Assembly: GCA_017354895.1 (NCBI GenBank)
Contig: CP071493.1
Location: 3,348,001 to 3,412,000, forward strand
Direction of reading: 5' to 3'
DNA: 64,000 nt
DNA from: Podospora comata
Lineage: Eukaryota > Ascomycota > Sordariomycetes > Sordariales > Podosporaceae
Shown: positions 10,011 to 21,071 of the stretch, piece after piece
How the letters are laid out: each line of letters opens with the position of its first letter
How positions within the stretch are numbered: position 1 is the stretch's first letter
Notes under the pieces: model-generated
Databases searched by the model: none
The model's input: the letters and a program-made list of their open reading frames with translations, nothing else
Told to the model about the DNA's origin: nothing
Position numbers and translations under genes: made by a program

Positions 10011-11364
10011 TCACAACTTCCCCTGCTCCACCTTCTTCTTCTTGGGAAAAGGCGCCCTAGAATACTGCAACGGCAACCTAACCTTCACCCCGAGCTCGCT
10101 CGCCACCTTGGGCACAAACTCTGGCTCCCTCAAATACTGCCTCGCAACCAGCACCAAATCCGCCTTGGCCTTGGTCCCGTGTTCACCATCCACCTCCACC
10201 GTCCCATCACTCTCCACCACATCCTTGGCCATTTCGGCGTTGGCAATCATGCCCACCGCTCCGATGAGCATCTTCTTGCCCTCTTTCCTGAGATGCTCCC
10301 TAATCTCGCTCGCCAAATCAACTTGATAGTACGGGTGCACTTCAATCTTCTGGGCAGGGTTGTTGCCGCCAGAGGAAACATCCAACAGATCAACGCCCAG
10401 GTCAGCAACGAGGGAGGCAATCTTTTTGGATTCGCCAAGGTCGAGGGAGGGTTGGCCAAGGTGGGACATCCACTCCGTCGCTGAGATGCGAAGGAAGAGG
10501 GGCATGGATTCTGGGATGACGGAGCGGATGGCGGTGATGATCTCCACCAAGAGACGGACGCGGTTCTCAAAGGGGAGGCCGCCGTACTGGTCGGTTCTTT
10601 GCTTTGGGGGGTGTTAATACAGTTCCAGACCCGGAAAAGACAGAGGAGGGTTGACTTGCGTTTGTGATTGGGGACAAGAATTCAGTGAGGAGGTATCCGT
10701 GAGCACCATGAATCTCAATGAGGTCAACACCGGCCTCCACCGCCCGCCTAGCAGCGTCCTTCCAGCTCCGAACAAGCCCCCTGATTTGCTCCAACGTCAT
10801 CTCCTTTGGCGTGGGGAACCCCTCCGCCCAGGGGATGGGGCTGGGAGCCCAAAGATTATCCGGCCATCCGCCCAGTTCTTCGGTAGCCACCTCCTTCCCT
10901 AGGGTGCGATAATGCCACGGGGCCAAGGTAGACGCTTTGCGCCCGGCGTGGGCGAGTTGGATCCCTACTTTTTGTCCCTGGGAGTGGATGAAATCTGTCA
11001 CGCGCTTGATGGGGGCAATCTGGGAGTCTTGCCAGAGGCCCGAGTCTTCCGGGGAGATGCGGCCGTTGGGGGTCACGGCGGTGGCTTCGATGATGGTGAG
11101 GGGGGTGCCGTGGAGGGCGTACTGCCCCAGGTGGACAAGGTGGAAGTCGGTCAGGTGGCCGTTGGAGGCCGAGTACATGCACATGGGGGAGACGGCGAAG
11201 CGGTTTTGGAGGGTGAGGCCGCGGATGGTGAGGGGGGTGAAGACGGTTGGGACGGGGGTGGCATCATTCATGAGGGCGGTGCCGGCTGGGGGGTCTTGGG
11301 CGGGTGTGTAGAAGGAGACGCCGGGGGCAGGGGCGCTGGCGGTAGGGAGTTTTGAGACTGTCAT
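10011..11364 (-). CDS. NADPH dehydrogenase of the Old Yellow Enzyme family (YqjM-like class)
   Basis: Two exons (11364-10660 and 10601-10011) give 431 residues. Flavin-binding and substrate motifs are visible: LTLQNRFAVSPMCMYSA, EATAVTPNGRISPEDSGLW, QLAHAGRKAS, IEIHGAHGYLLTEFLSPITN, QRTDQYGG, VDLLDVSSGGNNP, GAVGMI and ADLVLVARQYLREP. The Cys in PMCMYS and the HAGRK segment fit the thermophilic-like YqjM class of ene-reductases rather than classical yeast OYE. These enzymes reduce activated C=C bonds using FMN and NADPH; the natural substrate is unknown. The 58-nt intron (10659-10602) begins with GC: only donor GCAAGT with acceptor CAAAG gives the conserved ITN-QRTDQYGG junction. The sense composition goes from C-rich to G-rich within each of the two exons. 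Confidence 0.9.
10602..10659 (-). other. GC-AG intron in the Old Yellow Enzyme gene
   Basis: The sense strand reads AAC|GCAAGT ... CAAAG|CAAAGA. The internal GT two bases into the donor would put the following exon out of frame with the conserved RTDQYGG. A TTAAC-type branch sequence precedes the acceptor. Splicing is inferred from protein conservation, not from transcripts. Confidence 0.8.
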
Positions 11365-13346
11365 TGTTGCTGTGGTTGTGATGGTGGTGAGAGAAGGTGT
11401 GTAAAGTGTTGGACAGGGAGGGGTATGAGGGTGAGGGGTCAACGATGTCAATCGAGGAAGGGGTGCCTGCGTCACGTTGAAGACATATCCAGGATCGTCA
11501 CCGGCAGCAAAATGATAGGTACTTATATATATTTCTCGATCAGATAACAAGGTAAAGCCGGCAGTTGGTTGCTGAATAATACCAAATCTGCCCACCAAAT
11601 CCACCAAACATGAGGGGGGGGGGGGGCAATCGAGATTCCCCGCCGGTAACCGTTTGCCCGATTTCCAATCCAGGAATTCGGGCCCGTGATGGTGTCATCG
11701 GCCACGCATGAAGACGGATCGGATCTTTGCTGGGTAAACGCCCGGAGCACGAAGGGAAACAAACCACCCAGGAACTCGGGGAAGGATTTTCATGGAAACA
11801 TTTCTCAAGCTTCAGACGGCCCGTACCAGCAATCCATGGGCTTGGATATCGGGCAAGTGTCGGTATCACCACTGCTGCACCTGGCGAACGTGGTGGAATT
11901 AGCCCCGGTTTTGCGGGACGTTTTTGTTCAACGCTGAATAATCCGTGTTTTCAATCAGCAATTGAGTTTCAGCCGCAACGACTTTTTTGGTGTGTCGCAA
12001 AAGATGAAGGGTTGTCCGTGACGTCGAAAATGTAGAGGGGCAATGATGTCCCGCTTTTACTCCGGGGTAGTAACCCTAACCCTGACCGACACCATTCAAG
12101 GCTGTTTTATTGTTCGAGTTCAATCTCTTTGTTGCCAATGGCACCCATTTATATCTTCTGATAAATGTCATTGATTGAACAATTCTCAATTTCATGCTTT
12201 CCATCAAGGCCGAAATAGCGCTCCATTGAAGATTCACCGACAGCAACTGGGGTACCTACCGAGCATCCGAACCCCCCACTGATTTTCATTGCCCTGTTGC
12301 ATCGCCTCTGAATAAATATCCGGTCCAATCTTGCCGGGTTTATGCCCTTCTCTCTTCTTTCTCTCTCATCGTTCAATTCCCACGTGTTTTTTTCATGTTT
12401 TGCTTGTCATCCCAAGTCCTCGTCGATCTTGTTTCCCGTCGCAATGCTTCCTTCCCATCCATGTCTGTGTAGCAATCATGCAAACAATTCCCCCATCGAA
12501 ACTCGAAACATGACGTGAGGGTCCCCTTCGTGATTGGTGTGGGGGACAGCCATCTCGAAACACTCGCCAAAAGCGCTGCGACCTGCAAGAAAAAAGTCCG
12601 GGGTGTGGTTTGGTGGTGGTGGTGCCGGTGGTGCCAAGCTTTCAGGGGCAGCTCTCAAGCAAACATCACAGTTACACTCGGGGGTCGTTTACCGGTGCGA
12701 TCACGCTTTGCTTTTGGGTGCCCAGCAGCAAAGTGTTGAAACGAAACACAGGGGGGAGCCACCTTGAACGGGTGTTCGCTTCGGGGACAAGGGTTGATTG
12801 ATTGTTCAACAGATCCGGGAAAGAAAGAAGCCCAAAAAAAGATCCGAGAGCCTTGGGCCATGAGAGAAAATGGGTCACGATGCCACCTCGCGTCGTCTGA
12901 CGCTTGTGAGAAAACAATCCCTGGTAGCCCACGCGGGGGAGGGTGGGACAGGCATGAGAGCTCGAGAACAATCTACTTGAGATGGGGAACCCCCCTCTCG
13001 CCACACACGAAGTCTATTTCGTCGTCTTCCTCTCTTTGTTTTTTATTTCTTCGTTTTTTTATTTTATTTTATTTTTTTGTGTTTCCCTCATTCATCACAC
13101 AAAACTGCTGGGTAAGTTGTGTTGTGTGCTGAGTGGATTGTTTTGTCTGTTTGTTGCTTGGCCGGTCATAATATTGTTCTTGCTGCTGAGCGGCAATCGA
13201 AACAAAAAGACAACCTACGGTAGAAGACCACCAGCAACTCACAAAGTCGGCCGGCTTGAGGTTGGACTTTGTTCACCATCATTTATACCGTGGTGTCTTT
13301 TTTATCAACTGTTCGCAACACGTTGGCAGCAAAAACAACAGACAAG
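11365..13346. other. Long divergent intergenic region
   Basis: Two kilobases lie between the Old Yellow Enzyme gene and the BTB gene. No reading frame here has gene-like features. Visible items are a G-run at 11612-11627, a two-copy telomere-type sequence TAACCCTAACCCT at about 12070-12082, and T-rich DNA at 13028-13080 that may belong to the BTB leader. Confidence 0.6.
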
Positions 13347-14466
13347 ATGAGGTGGAGTAACAAGCGCTCTGTCATCGGGGAGTAAGTCACCTCACCTCTT
13401 ACTTCCACCTCACATATCACACACATCATCAACTGACCACCGCCGCCATCATCACAGCCTCGAAGGCTGCGAAGTCGTCCGCGTCCTTGTGGGCGAGGAA
13501 CAACGCGAATTCACCCTCCACCGCAAGCTTCTCTGCGACAGCTGTACCTTTTTCAGAACCAACATCGAGGCCATCCCCACCCCCTCCCCTTCCAGCGCCT
13601 CCAGTTCAGAACAAGATGAAGAAGACTCAGTCCTATGGCTCCCCTCCGAAGCACCAGACATGTTCGAAATCTTTGTCCTCTGGCTCTACCAACGCCGCCG
13701 CTTCCACACCTTCATGGACGACGTGATCCGCACCATCTCGCCCGACGAATGCCGCGCCGTCCGCACCAACCTCGTCCGCCTCCACCTCTTCGCCGCGATA
13801 ATCGACCTCCCCGGCCTCCAAGACCTTGCCATGGACGCCCTGCAGGACATGTACCTCCGTTTCGACTGGGACATGTCCCCCCGCTTCTTGGCGTTCATCT
13901 ACGGCGACTGCGACCCCGAACATGCGGTCAGGCTCAGAAAATGGGGAGTGGCAATGCTAGCCTGGACGCTCCACGGCGCGGAGAAGGCGTTCCTGTTAAA
14001 CAACCAGATCGACAAGCTGTTTGCTGCTTTCCCGCAGCTAAAGGCGGATTACCAGCTTCATTTGGAAAAGATGCAGCAGAGCAGGGCGGACGTGAGGTTG
14101 AAGAACCCGCAGTTGCGGCTGCCGGCCAACAAACTGAGGAGCGGGGAGAGGTTTTTTGGGTTCAGGCAGTGCACGTTTCATAGTCACCGGGCGATGGTGG
14201 GGGAGGGGACCTGTCCTCACACGTTGGAGATGCAGAGGAGGCCGGAGGGGAGGCAGTCCGCTACTTGGTTTGGGAGGAGGGAGAGTCAGTATCATCGGGA
14301 TGTGGGGAGTCTTGGCCGTGCCGGTGGCGGTGGGGAGGGGAGGAAGGGTGGGGATGAGGGGATGGGGATGGGGAGTGATGAGGAGAGTGATGATGATGAT
14401 GATAATATCATCAGTCCGGTGGGGGATTTGGATTTGAATGAGATGTCTTATTTGGATTTGTCATGA
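13347..14466 (+). CDS. BTB/POZ domain protein of unknown function
   Basis: Two exons (13347-13381 and 13458-14466) give 347 residues. The intron has a GTAAGT donor and CACAG acceptor. The start MRWSNKRSVIGDLEGCEVVRVLVGEE leads into EFTLHRKLLCDSCTFFRTN, the N-terminal core of a fungal BTB fold. DMFEIFVLWLYQRR and the following helices complete it. The BTB is the only recognisable domain. The C-terminal third is Gly/Arg-rich, and ends in an Asp-rich run (SDDDDD) and LDLNEMSYLDLS. BTB proteins often act as oligomerising adaptors for Cul3 ligases or as transcription cofactors; nothing here decides between these. The sense strand is C-rich to about 13925 and then almost C-free, so the C-terminal amino-acid bias may partly reflect composition. 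Confidence 0.8.
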
Positions 14467-14759
14467 GGTGAGTGAGTGTGTGTGTGTGTGTTTGTGTGTG
14501 TGTGTGAATGGGGTGATGATGAACGACCAAAGGGGGAGGGAGCACAGATGAGGTGTTCAAACGATCGAGGTCGTCTTCGAGGGAACAAAGACGAGGTGGG
14601 GATGGGTTGAATACAACAATGATGTTGTTCTACAGGGACCGAGGGGATCGTTTCAGGGTTCTCGCCCTCATTCTCTCTTTTCGGGGCAGCTTGGCAATAA
14701 TGCGGAACAACAGCACCAGAGTTGGAGCAGACAAAGCGCGCGTGTCCGAAAGATTGCAT

Positions 14760-14799
<40 letters not shown>

Positions 14800-15841
14800 A
14801 GACAGACACACAGACAGACAGGCACGCGCCAAACAAGACTCGACAAGTGTGACAATTCCGCCACCTACCAAACCAACCCCCCTCCGGACCGATTCGCGAA
14901 TGTCCGAGCATCGAGATATCATGATCACCAAACACGCCGGCCTGCCTCTTTGCGAAGTCGCGGCTGACAGATAGCCCGTTGGAGCCTGGTCATGTTCGTG
15001 GTGGTATTATTCATGGTAGTGGGCGGCTAGCAGGCGAAGAAAGGGAGTTCTGGAAGTTGGGATAGAGAATCAATCTACCAATAGAGAGAGATAGACCAAC
15101 CACAGCGACTGGCAGGCAGCCTTAGTTACTACCAGACTGTTTGTTGTAATATATAATAACACTAATCAATCAGCATGAAGAAGTACGTACATATTTAGTA
15201 CTCATCATCATCATCTTTGGCCACCAAGTGTCATTTTCTGCTGTGTGTGTGGTTTGTTGCAAGGCTCTTAATGTGATCGGCCTTGGTGTGTGTGGGCTCT
15301 AATCGAGTCTTCTTTATCTTTCTGACTATCGATCGACCCTACGGCAGGAAAGTGTCTCGTGTCTTTGCCCACCTCACATAGATACTGGTTCAATACGGCG
15401 CAGAAATGTTCTCCCAACAGCATGATTGTCCATTGAACAATGTAAACTCACAGCCGGAAAAAAAAGAAAAAGAAAAGAAAAAGATAGAAGAAAAAGGAAG
15501 GAAAAAAAATATCCTCAACACTCAGTTCATGTCTACATGAACATGACCACAGTTGAGAATGCCAATTTCCTCTTTTTTTTGCTTTTTTTTGTTCACATTT
15601 CTCAGTTTTTCTCACAAATCACATTACATATCACATCACAGGTCAATATCATCAATACTTGTTGTGGTTGGGTTAAAAAAAATCTATTGTCAGTTTTTTG
15701 TCTATTCACTGATGGACTTACCTTGTTTTTTCTTCTTGTTTTTTTGGGTTTTTTTTGTGTTTTCTCATGTTAGCAGCAAACATCACCAGTCCAATGAAAT
15801 GGGGGGTTTAGAAATATGTGTAAGAAAAGATACTCACTTAT
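14467..15841. other. Convergent intergenic region with microsatellites
   Basis: This region lies between the BTB gene and the amidoligase gene. It has a GT tract at about 14476-14505, a (CA)n tract at about 14759-14793 running into CAGACAGACA, and A-rich (15460-15510) and T-rich (15570-15780) stretches. No gene was seen. Confidence 0.6.
14759..14820. repeat. (CA)n microsatellite with CAGA extension
   Basis: About 17 CA units are followed by ACAGACAGACAC-type repeats. It lies between two convergent genes. Confidence 0.9.
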
Positions 15842-17851
15842 TCACCTTCTATCTCCCAACCCCAAGTCCCTCCAGTTAGCGTCAAACTGATCAGCCTTAG
15901 CCCCGAGCCTGTTATGCATATCATGGTAGTCATCGACAATCCTTTGGACAGTCTTGTTCCACTTGGCCATAAGATCATCATGCTCTGCAGAGGATCTACT
16001 CCCCTTGACAGGGCGGGGGGGCACATTTATGTGAGTAGAAGAAGAATTATTCCACCGACCCATCCGCTCTTTTGTATCGGGAGAGACGACGACCGTGGCG
16101 TAGTCAGGAAAGCGGTTGACGATTTCGGGAGAGGTGGGCACAGTTTCCGCCATGGCAAAGGGGGGACGCCAGCCCGTGGCGTGAGCCGCATGGGTGGGAG
16201 GCTTCGGAACAAGCGAGACCCGTCGAGAGGGAGCAGGCGTTGGTGTGACGACTTCTGCTGTACCACCAGCCTGCTTAGTCACAGGCCAGTCCGACTCGAA
16301 AAAGCCAGGCTCTTGACGCGCTTCGGGAGAGTTGTCCAGTGAGGCGTTCGGGGTGATTTTTTGGTTGTTCTGGACGCTGGTGAACCAGTGCTTGTCGCCC
16401 AGCTTGCGGAGAGATTTCTCGAAGAAGCTGGCCTCGCCGAAGGCGCCGCAGTCGATCATGAGGGAGATCATGTCGTAGTGGTGCGGCTCACCAGCAAGCG
16501 CGGCATTGTGGGCATCGATGAGGTTCCAGATGACGGTCCAGTAGGAAGCATCGTCGGCTGTTGTGCAGAAGCGGAAGATGGCGAGACAGACGCTTGACCA
16601 GGCGGCGATGGTGGTTGGGTCGAAGGTGCCAGTTGCCTCGCGGAATTCGACTGTGTTGTACCCCTTCCAGGCGTTTTCTGTGTCGTAGTGGGTGAAGTTG
16701 TAGTTGAGCCGATTGTAATAATCCTTTTCGTAGCTGAGAAGTTTAGCAACTCTATGCCTGGTGGTTGCACATAGAATGTAAGCGATGCCCTTCTCCACGG
16801 TCATGTCGGCCTCTTGAATTTTGGCAAGGTCCTCAGGCTCCCTGCGGACGCGAATGTTGTAAACATAAGGCCGAATACGGTCCCAGGCAGCGGCTGGAAC
16901 CCGCGCTGGGCGCATGGCTGGAAACATGGTGCTGGAGCTCTCTGACCTGCCATGAAGGGCATGTCGCAGCACGGTGGAGGGTGGTGGCATGGGCACTGTT
17001 GGTGGACGAGGAGGTAAAGTGGGATCGGGAAAGCGAGTGGAAAGTTTGAACTCCTTCCTTCTGTCCCTTCCATACTCCGCATTCGCGTCGACAGGTGTGT
17101 TCTCATCCTCGAGGACCCTGAGGAATTCTTGTCCGTTGGCCAACTGACTCGTGGTTGAAACTGGTTGAGCATACGTGTTGATTTGACGTTCTGGCGGGTG
17201 GGCGCAGTGCAAAAAGCGATCGGCAGCCCAAATCAAGGCGCCCGCCCTTTGAAAGGCCTCAAAGCCGAATTTGTCACTCTTCCAGTCCAACTCCCCCGTC
17301 TCGGGATCGATTTGCTCTCTTGCACCGGCACCCACGTGAACGTGGAAGCCTGTTCGGATGTTGACCCGCCAACGGAGAAGGGTGCTCAAGGCAACGACAA
17401 TGTCCTGGACATGGCGATGGGCTGCAGGGCAATCCCACATGGCAGCAGAGACCAGCTCTATGCTTGATGCCTTTTGTCCTTTCGGTTCATAAACGCGGTC
17501 GTCGGTCACACTGACATCTTGATGGGCCGCCCAAGCTGTTGTCGGAGTCATGTAGATATCGGGGTGGAGTTCAGGCCCTGGCGCCTGCATCAGTTCCGTA
17601 CCTCTCGAGCTCGACCGCTGAAACTTGGCTCCGGGAACAGTCAAGATGACTTTCTCGAGTTTCTCCTCGATCCATTCAGTAATGTATGCATCCCAAGGTG
17701 CCTCCATGGGCTCAGGCATCAAAGCCTCCTCTTCAGGAGAAACCAGGGTGGCTGTGTTGGGAGGGTCCGCGACCCATTGCTTGTGACAGATGATCACTTC
17801 CAGCTCAATGCCGAAAGAGAGTTTGTTGTCTTTGCTGCTGATAAGAGTCAT
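15842..17851 (-). CDS. Putative amidoligase-family enzyme (COOH-NH2 ligase fold)
   Basis: Intronless, 669 residues, starting MTLISSKDNKLSFGIELEVI. The signature elements of the fungal amidoligase family (Pfam 'putative amidoligase enzyme') are present in order: FGIELEVI (about 13-20), VELVSA-like IELVSAAMW (131-139), TGFHVHVGAG (167-176), INTYAQPVS (about 224-232) and VEFREATGTFDP (401-412). The family belongs to the carboxylate-amine ligase superfamily related to glutamine synthetase, and is predicted to form amide bonds using ATP; no substrate is known for the fungal members. The acidic residues in GIELE and EFRE and the HVHVG histidines are the expected ATP/metal ligands. The C-terminal 170 residues are Pro/Ser-rich and likely disordered. 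The gene is preceded by a 19-bp tandem repeat in its leader. Confidence 0.85.
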   Translation of the reverse strand: MTLISSKDNKLSFGIELEVIICHKQWVADPPNTATLVSPEEEALMPEPMEAPWDAYITEWIEEKLEKVILTVPGAKFQRSSSRGTELMQAPGPELHPDIYMTPTTAWAAHQDVSVTDDRVYEPKGQKASSIELVSAAMWDCPAAHRHVQDIVVALSTLLRWRVNIRTGFHVHVGAGAREQIDPETGELDWKSDKFGFEAFQRAGALIWAADRFLHCAHPPERQINTYAQPVSTTSQLANGQEFLRVLEDENTPVDANAEYGRDRRKEFKLSTRFPDPTLPPRPPTVPMPPPSTVLRHALHGRSESSSTMFPAMRPARVPAAAWDRIRPYVYNIRVRREPEDLAKIQEADMTVEKGIAYILCATTRHRVAKLLSYEKDYYNRLNYNFTHYDTENAWKGYNTVEFREATGTFDPTTIAAWSSVCLAIFRFCTTADDASYWTVIWNLIDAHNAALAGEPHHYDMISLMIDCGAFGEASFFEKSLRKLGDKHWFTSVQNNQKITPNASLDNSPEARQEPGFFESDWPVTKQAGGTAEVVTPTPAPSRRVSLVPKPPTHAAHATGWRPPFAMAETVPTSPEIVNRFPDYATVVVSPDTKERMGRWNNSSSTHINVPPRPVKGSRSSAEHDDLMAKWNKTVQRIVDDYHDMHNRLGAKADQFDANWRDLGLGDRR

Positions 17852-18713
17852 CTTGACGGTGGCCGTGTGGTGATGGTGTAGTGTAGTGTTGATGTTGTAG
17901 TGTAGAGTTGATGTTGTAGTGTAGTGTTGGTGTTGTAGTGCAGTGTTGATGTTGCAGTGCAGTGTTGATGCTGTAGTGGTGATATTGTGGTGTTTGATGG
18001 GATGGTTTGTGCTGTCACCGGATACAGTGACTATTGTTTGTCGGATGATATGGATAGAAAAGACTCCAGTCCAACCTGGCGGAAAGTCGGGTGGTTAAAT
18101 AGAGATCTCCAACTGAGCAATAGTGGCAGCAGGTACTTGCATTGTTGGCATCCTCTCGAGAGTGGCGTCCCAAACACAATGCTATTGTCTCAGTCTCTGC
18201 CTGCAGTTGTCCTAAGGAAAGCAGCCCTGTTGGGTGAACAAGGAGCAACCCCGTAGAAGAATGCCATTGTTCGTCTTGTGCACTAGGCAAAGAACGGTAG
18301 CTACCCTCCAAAATCCAACGAAACCAGTTAATTCAGGGCCTCGGGTGAAAAGGTGGTATATGAACCAAGCATCAACACGCGATGGCGGTGCATTTATTGA
18401 AGAGATATTATAACTATGTAAACAAAGGAAAAGACTGCAGATGAAGCTTCATAGAAGCTCCGTTGTTGACACTCGGGTCAAGAACATGCTTTTTATATAC
18501 ATGTGAGACGTCATCCAAGGAAAAGATTTCTCGAGAAGAGTGAAACACTATGCGTGGGTAATGTGTATGGGTATCATCATGTCGTACAGATTCATTAGGA
18601 AAGTGGCGTTGTGGTCGTTGTCATCGTAGTTGGTCGTCGTTGTCGTCTCATTCATGACCGGTATATCGTTCACCGGAAACTTTCTGGTCTGGTCTTCATA
18701 CCAGATTGCTGAT
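17852..18713. other. Upstream region of the amidoligase gene and 3' flank of the CFEM gene
   Basis: It holds the 19-bp repeat described separately, and otherwise shows no gene. An upstream TATA-like sequence is not obvious. Confidence 0.55.
17878..17972. repeat. Five 19-bp tandem repeats in the amidoligase leader
   Basis: The plus-strand unit is GTAGTGTAGTGTTGATGTT, repeated about five times with one to three substitutions per copy, and trailing off in a degenerate sixth copy to about 17995. It starts 27 bp upstream of the amidoligase ATG, so it is probably in the 5' untranslated region or core promoter. Confidence 0.9.
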
Positions 18714-19419
18714 TCAGAGGAGGGCAAAAGCCAAGGCAGCTCCAAAGACAGTAGCCATCAGGCCAAGTCTCGAGGTTGAGGTGTGGTCCGCCCCGTTTTC
18801 AGCCTCCACTAGGGGAGAGGTCTCAGTAGGCGCGGAGGTGGTCTCTGTTGGGGAGCTGTCGTCACCATCCTCCACGTCGGTGGTAGTGGTGACAATCACC
18901 ACTGGAGGGGCAGATGGCTCCCCTGATGGTGCAGCCGTGGGTGGAGAGCTGATGAATGAAGTCGACGATGCCGAGTCCAAAGAGGCAGAACTGGCATGGT
19001 CGTGATCTTTGGCATCGACAGCACACTCGCACACTGCACGTCATGTTAGCACCCAATCAACCCACTCAAACCAAGCTTTCTTTGTGGAGAGAGAGAGAGA
19101 GTATCCTCTTACCAGTCCCAACACCATCAATCACCTTCTCATATTCTGACGCCTCGCATGCATCAACAACACATGCCTCCACTGATGCGTAAAATGCTGC
19201 TTGCTTCTTGCACTGGCAGACAAAGTCCAAGCCATCGCAGCCGATAGATGGGGCCTGCTCCAGAAAGCAGGTTTTGGCGCAATCGGGAATGGCCACGAGG
19301 GCTACAGAGAGGCAGTCCCCGCTGTCATGTGCCTGGATGCCAACGGTGAGCAGCACCACCAGCGTGAGGTACCAGTGGAGCTGCCTCACTGACAGCACCG
19401 AATACATTTTGATGTTCAT
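18714..19419 (-). CDS. CFEM-domain GPI-anchored surface protein
   Basis: Two exons (19419-19113 and 19033-18714) give 208 residues; an ATG four codons in (19407) is an alternative start. A signal peptide (LHWYLTLVVLLTVGIQA) precedes the eight-cysteine CFEM domain: IPDCAKTC, SIGCDGLDFVCQC, VEACVVDAC and, across the intron, GTVCEC. The Asp in GCDGLDFVCQC lies where CFEM proteins of the Rbt5/Csa2 type coordinate haem iron. A Ser/Thr/Pro-rich stalk and a hydrophobic C-terminus (LGLMATVFGAALAFALL) after a small-residue region indicate a GPI anchor. Likely roles are cell-wall attachment, haem/iron handling or surface sensing; the sequence alone does not choose. Confidence 0.9.
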
Positions 19420-21071
19420 AGTTTGTTGTGAAGAAGACCCAAAGGCCTCTCGGGTTAGGGAGAGAAAAGAGAGGTCAGGAAAGATTGGGCAGCGGGCAAG
19501 CGGTGAGCTTAAGAAGGGAAAACCCAGAGGTGGCAGCTCATGGTGGAGACTCCACTTCGTGATCGAACTACACCGGCGGTGGACAGCCGAGTGGTTGGAT
19601 AAAAGTGTTTAGGTCGTCAATAAAAGCTCAACGGGGTTAGGCACCTTGCCTTCAGAAAACCGCCTCCGTTGAGACTGTTTCCCAACCATCCCCCAACCAC
19701 CTATCCGCTGGACAACGGCCGGCTTGGCAGGCTCGCTAATCTGCATTTACAAGGTCTTGAAGCATGGATTGGGTATTTTTGTTTCTTTTTGTTTCTCACC
19801 GCTTGAGCGATCAGGATTCAATCATAAAGATGAATGTTCTCTTGCTTCGATTCTTGAAGCCAGAACCACGGCATATCAAAACTGGCGCCTGAGAAGAAGG
19901 AAGAGAAAACAAAAGGGCTGATTGGGACCCCGCATATGCTGGTGTGGGTCTTGACAACTCACCTGCATTTTTGGGGACCATCGAGGATATCACCATTGGC
20001 CATTTGCCACCCGCCGAGGTAGCCATCGAGGGTCCGGTGATAGTTGAGGGATGAATGAGTGGAAAGAGACTGGTTGAGATCAAGAGGCCATGTTATTGAC
20101 TGGGAGAGCTGGCCTTATGAGCACTCACCCTGATGACGGTGGTGTAAGTGGTGACCCATTCAGGATAAGTTATTCGGCCCCTGCATCCGGCCCGGCCGCA
20201 GTGGTGCACTGGTCATGCTGCCGGCTTCGGCTCGGGAGCTGTACTGTGATCAATCAGCATGACGTGAAGATGCGCCGTACTCGGGCGCTGGGCCTCGGGA
20301 TTTAAGGTTGATCGGCCGCAGTTCAGTTGCTTGGTTGACACGTTGATATCATTCACGCCAGTGTTGAACCGCACAAGCTTTCAACATCAACAGTTATAAG
20401 CCGGACACGAAGATTGGCTCAACGGTGTTTGGCGTGGACTAGTGATGGAAGTTTTTGTAGATGGGTTTTTGTAGATGGATTTTTGAAGATGAGATGTTGC
20501 CTGACATCCACACTCATGAGTTTCAAAGCTGAAAGGTTGAAGGAATTACTCTCTGGTGATAGATATGCACAATCACACTTGCCGAATTGGACTTCACTCC
20601 TCATTTCCCCCCCGCACTTGGAGCATGACCCATCATCAAATCATGTCTACTACTGTGTTGAGTAAGACAATTCTGTTGAGACACAATAAAATACCAACAA
20701 AATAAATAAATAAATAAATAAATCGAAATGCTATTATGAACTTTGAGAAAACAGACAACAACCAAAGTCTCAGCGGTCAGGACATCAATGTGAGGTCAAA
20801 GTTGCGTCTTGATGCATGAAGCTGGTAGGTCAACTCTGCCGCTGCAATAAGCAGACTAAGGACCATGCCAATCAGCAGCACCTATGCATCCATTGACCTA
20901 CTGGAAGTGGGCAGGTTTGATCGGTGATATCACAGCAGCACAGTGTCAATACGAGGGTGGGGAGGAGAACAAAGAGCCACTCACCCAACACCCACTTTGT
21001 CCTGATTTCTCCAGGACAATACTCGCTCAACCATCACCCCGTCTTTCACCAGTCAAGTCCCGTGGTTCACA
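19420..21071. other. Divergent intergenic region
   Basis: This lies between the CFEM gene and the pyroglutamyl peptidase gene. It contains an (AAAT)6 tract at about 20699-20723. No coding frame with recognisable features was found. Confidence 0.6.
20699..20723. repeat. (AAAT)6 microsatellite
   Basis: Six perfect AAAT units in AT-rich intergenic DNA. Confidence 0.9.
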
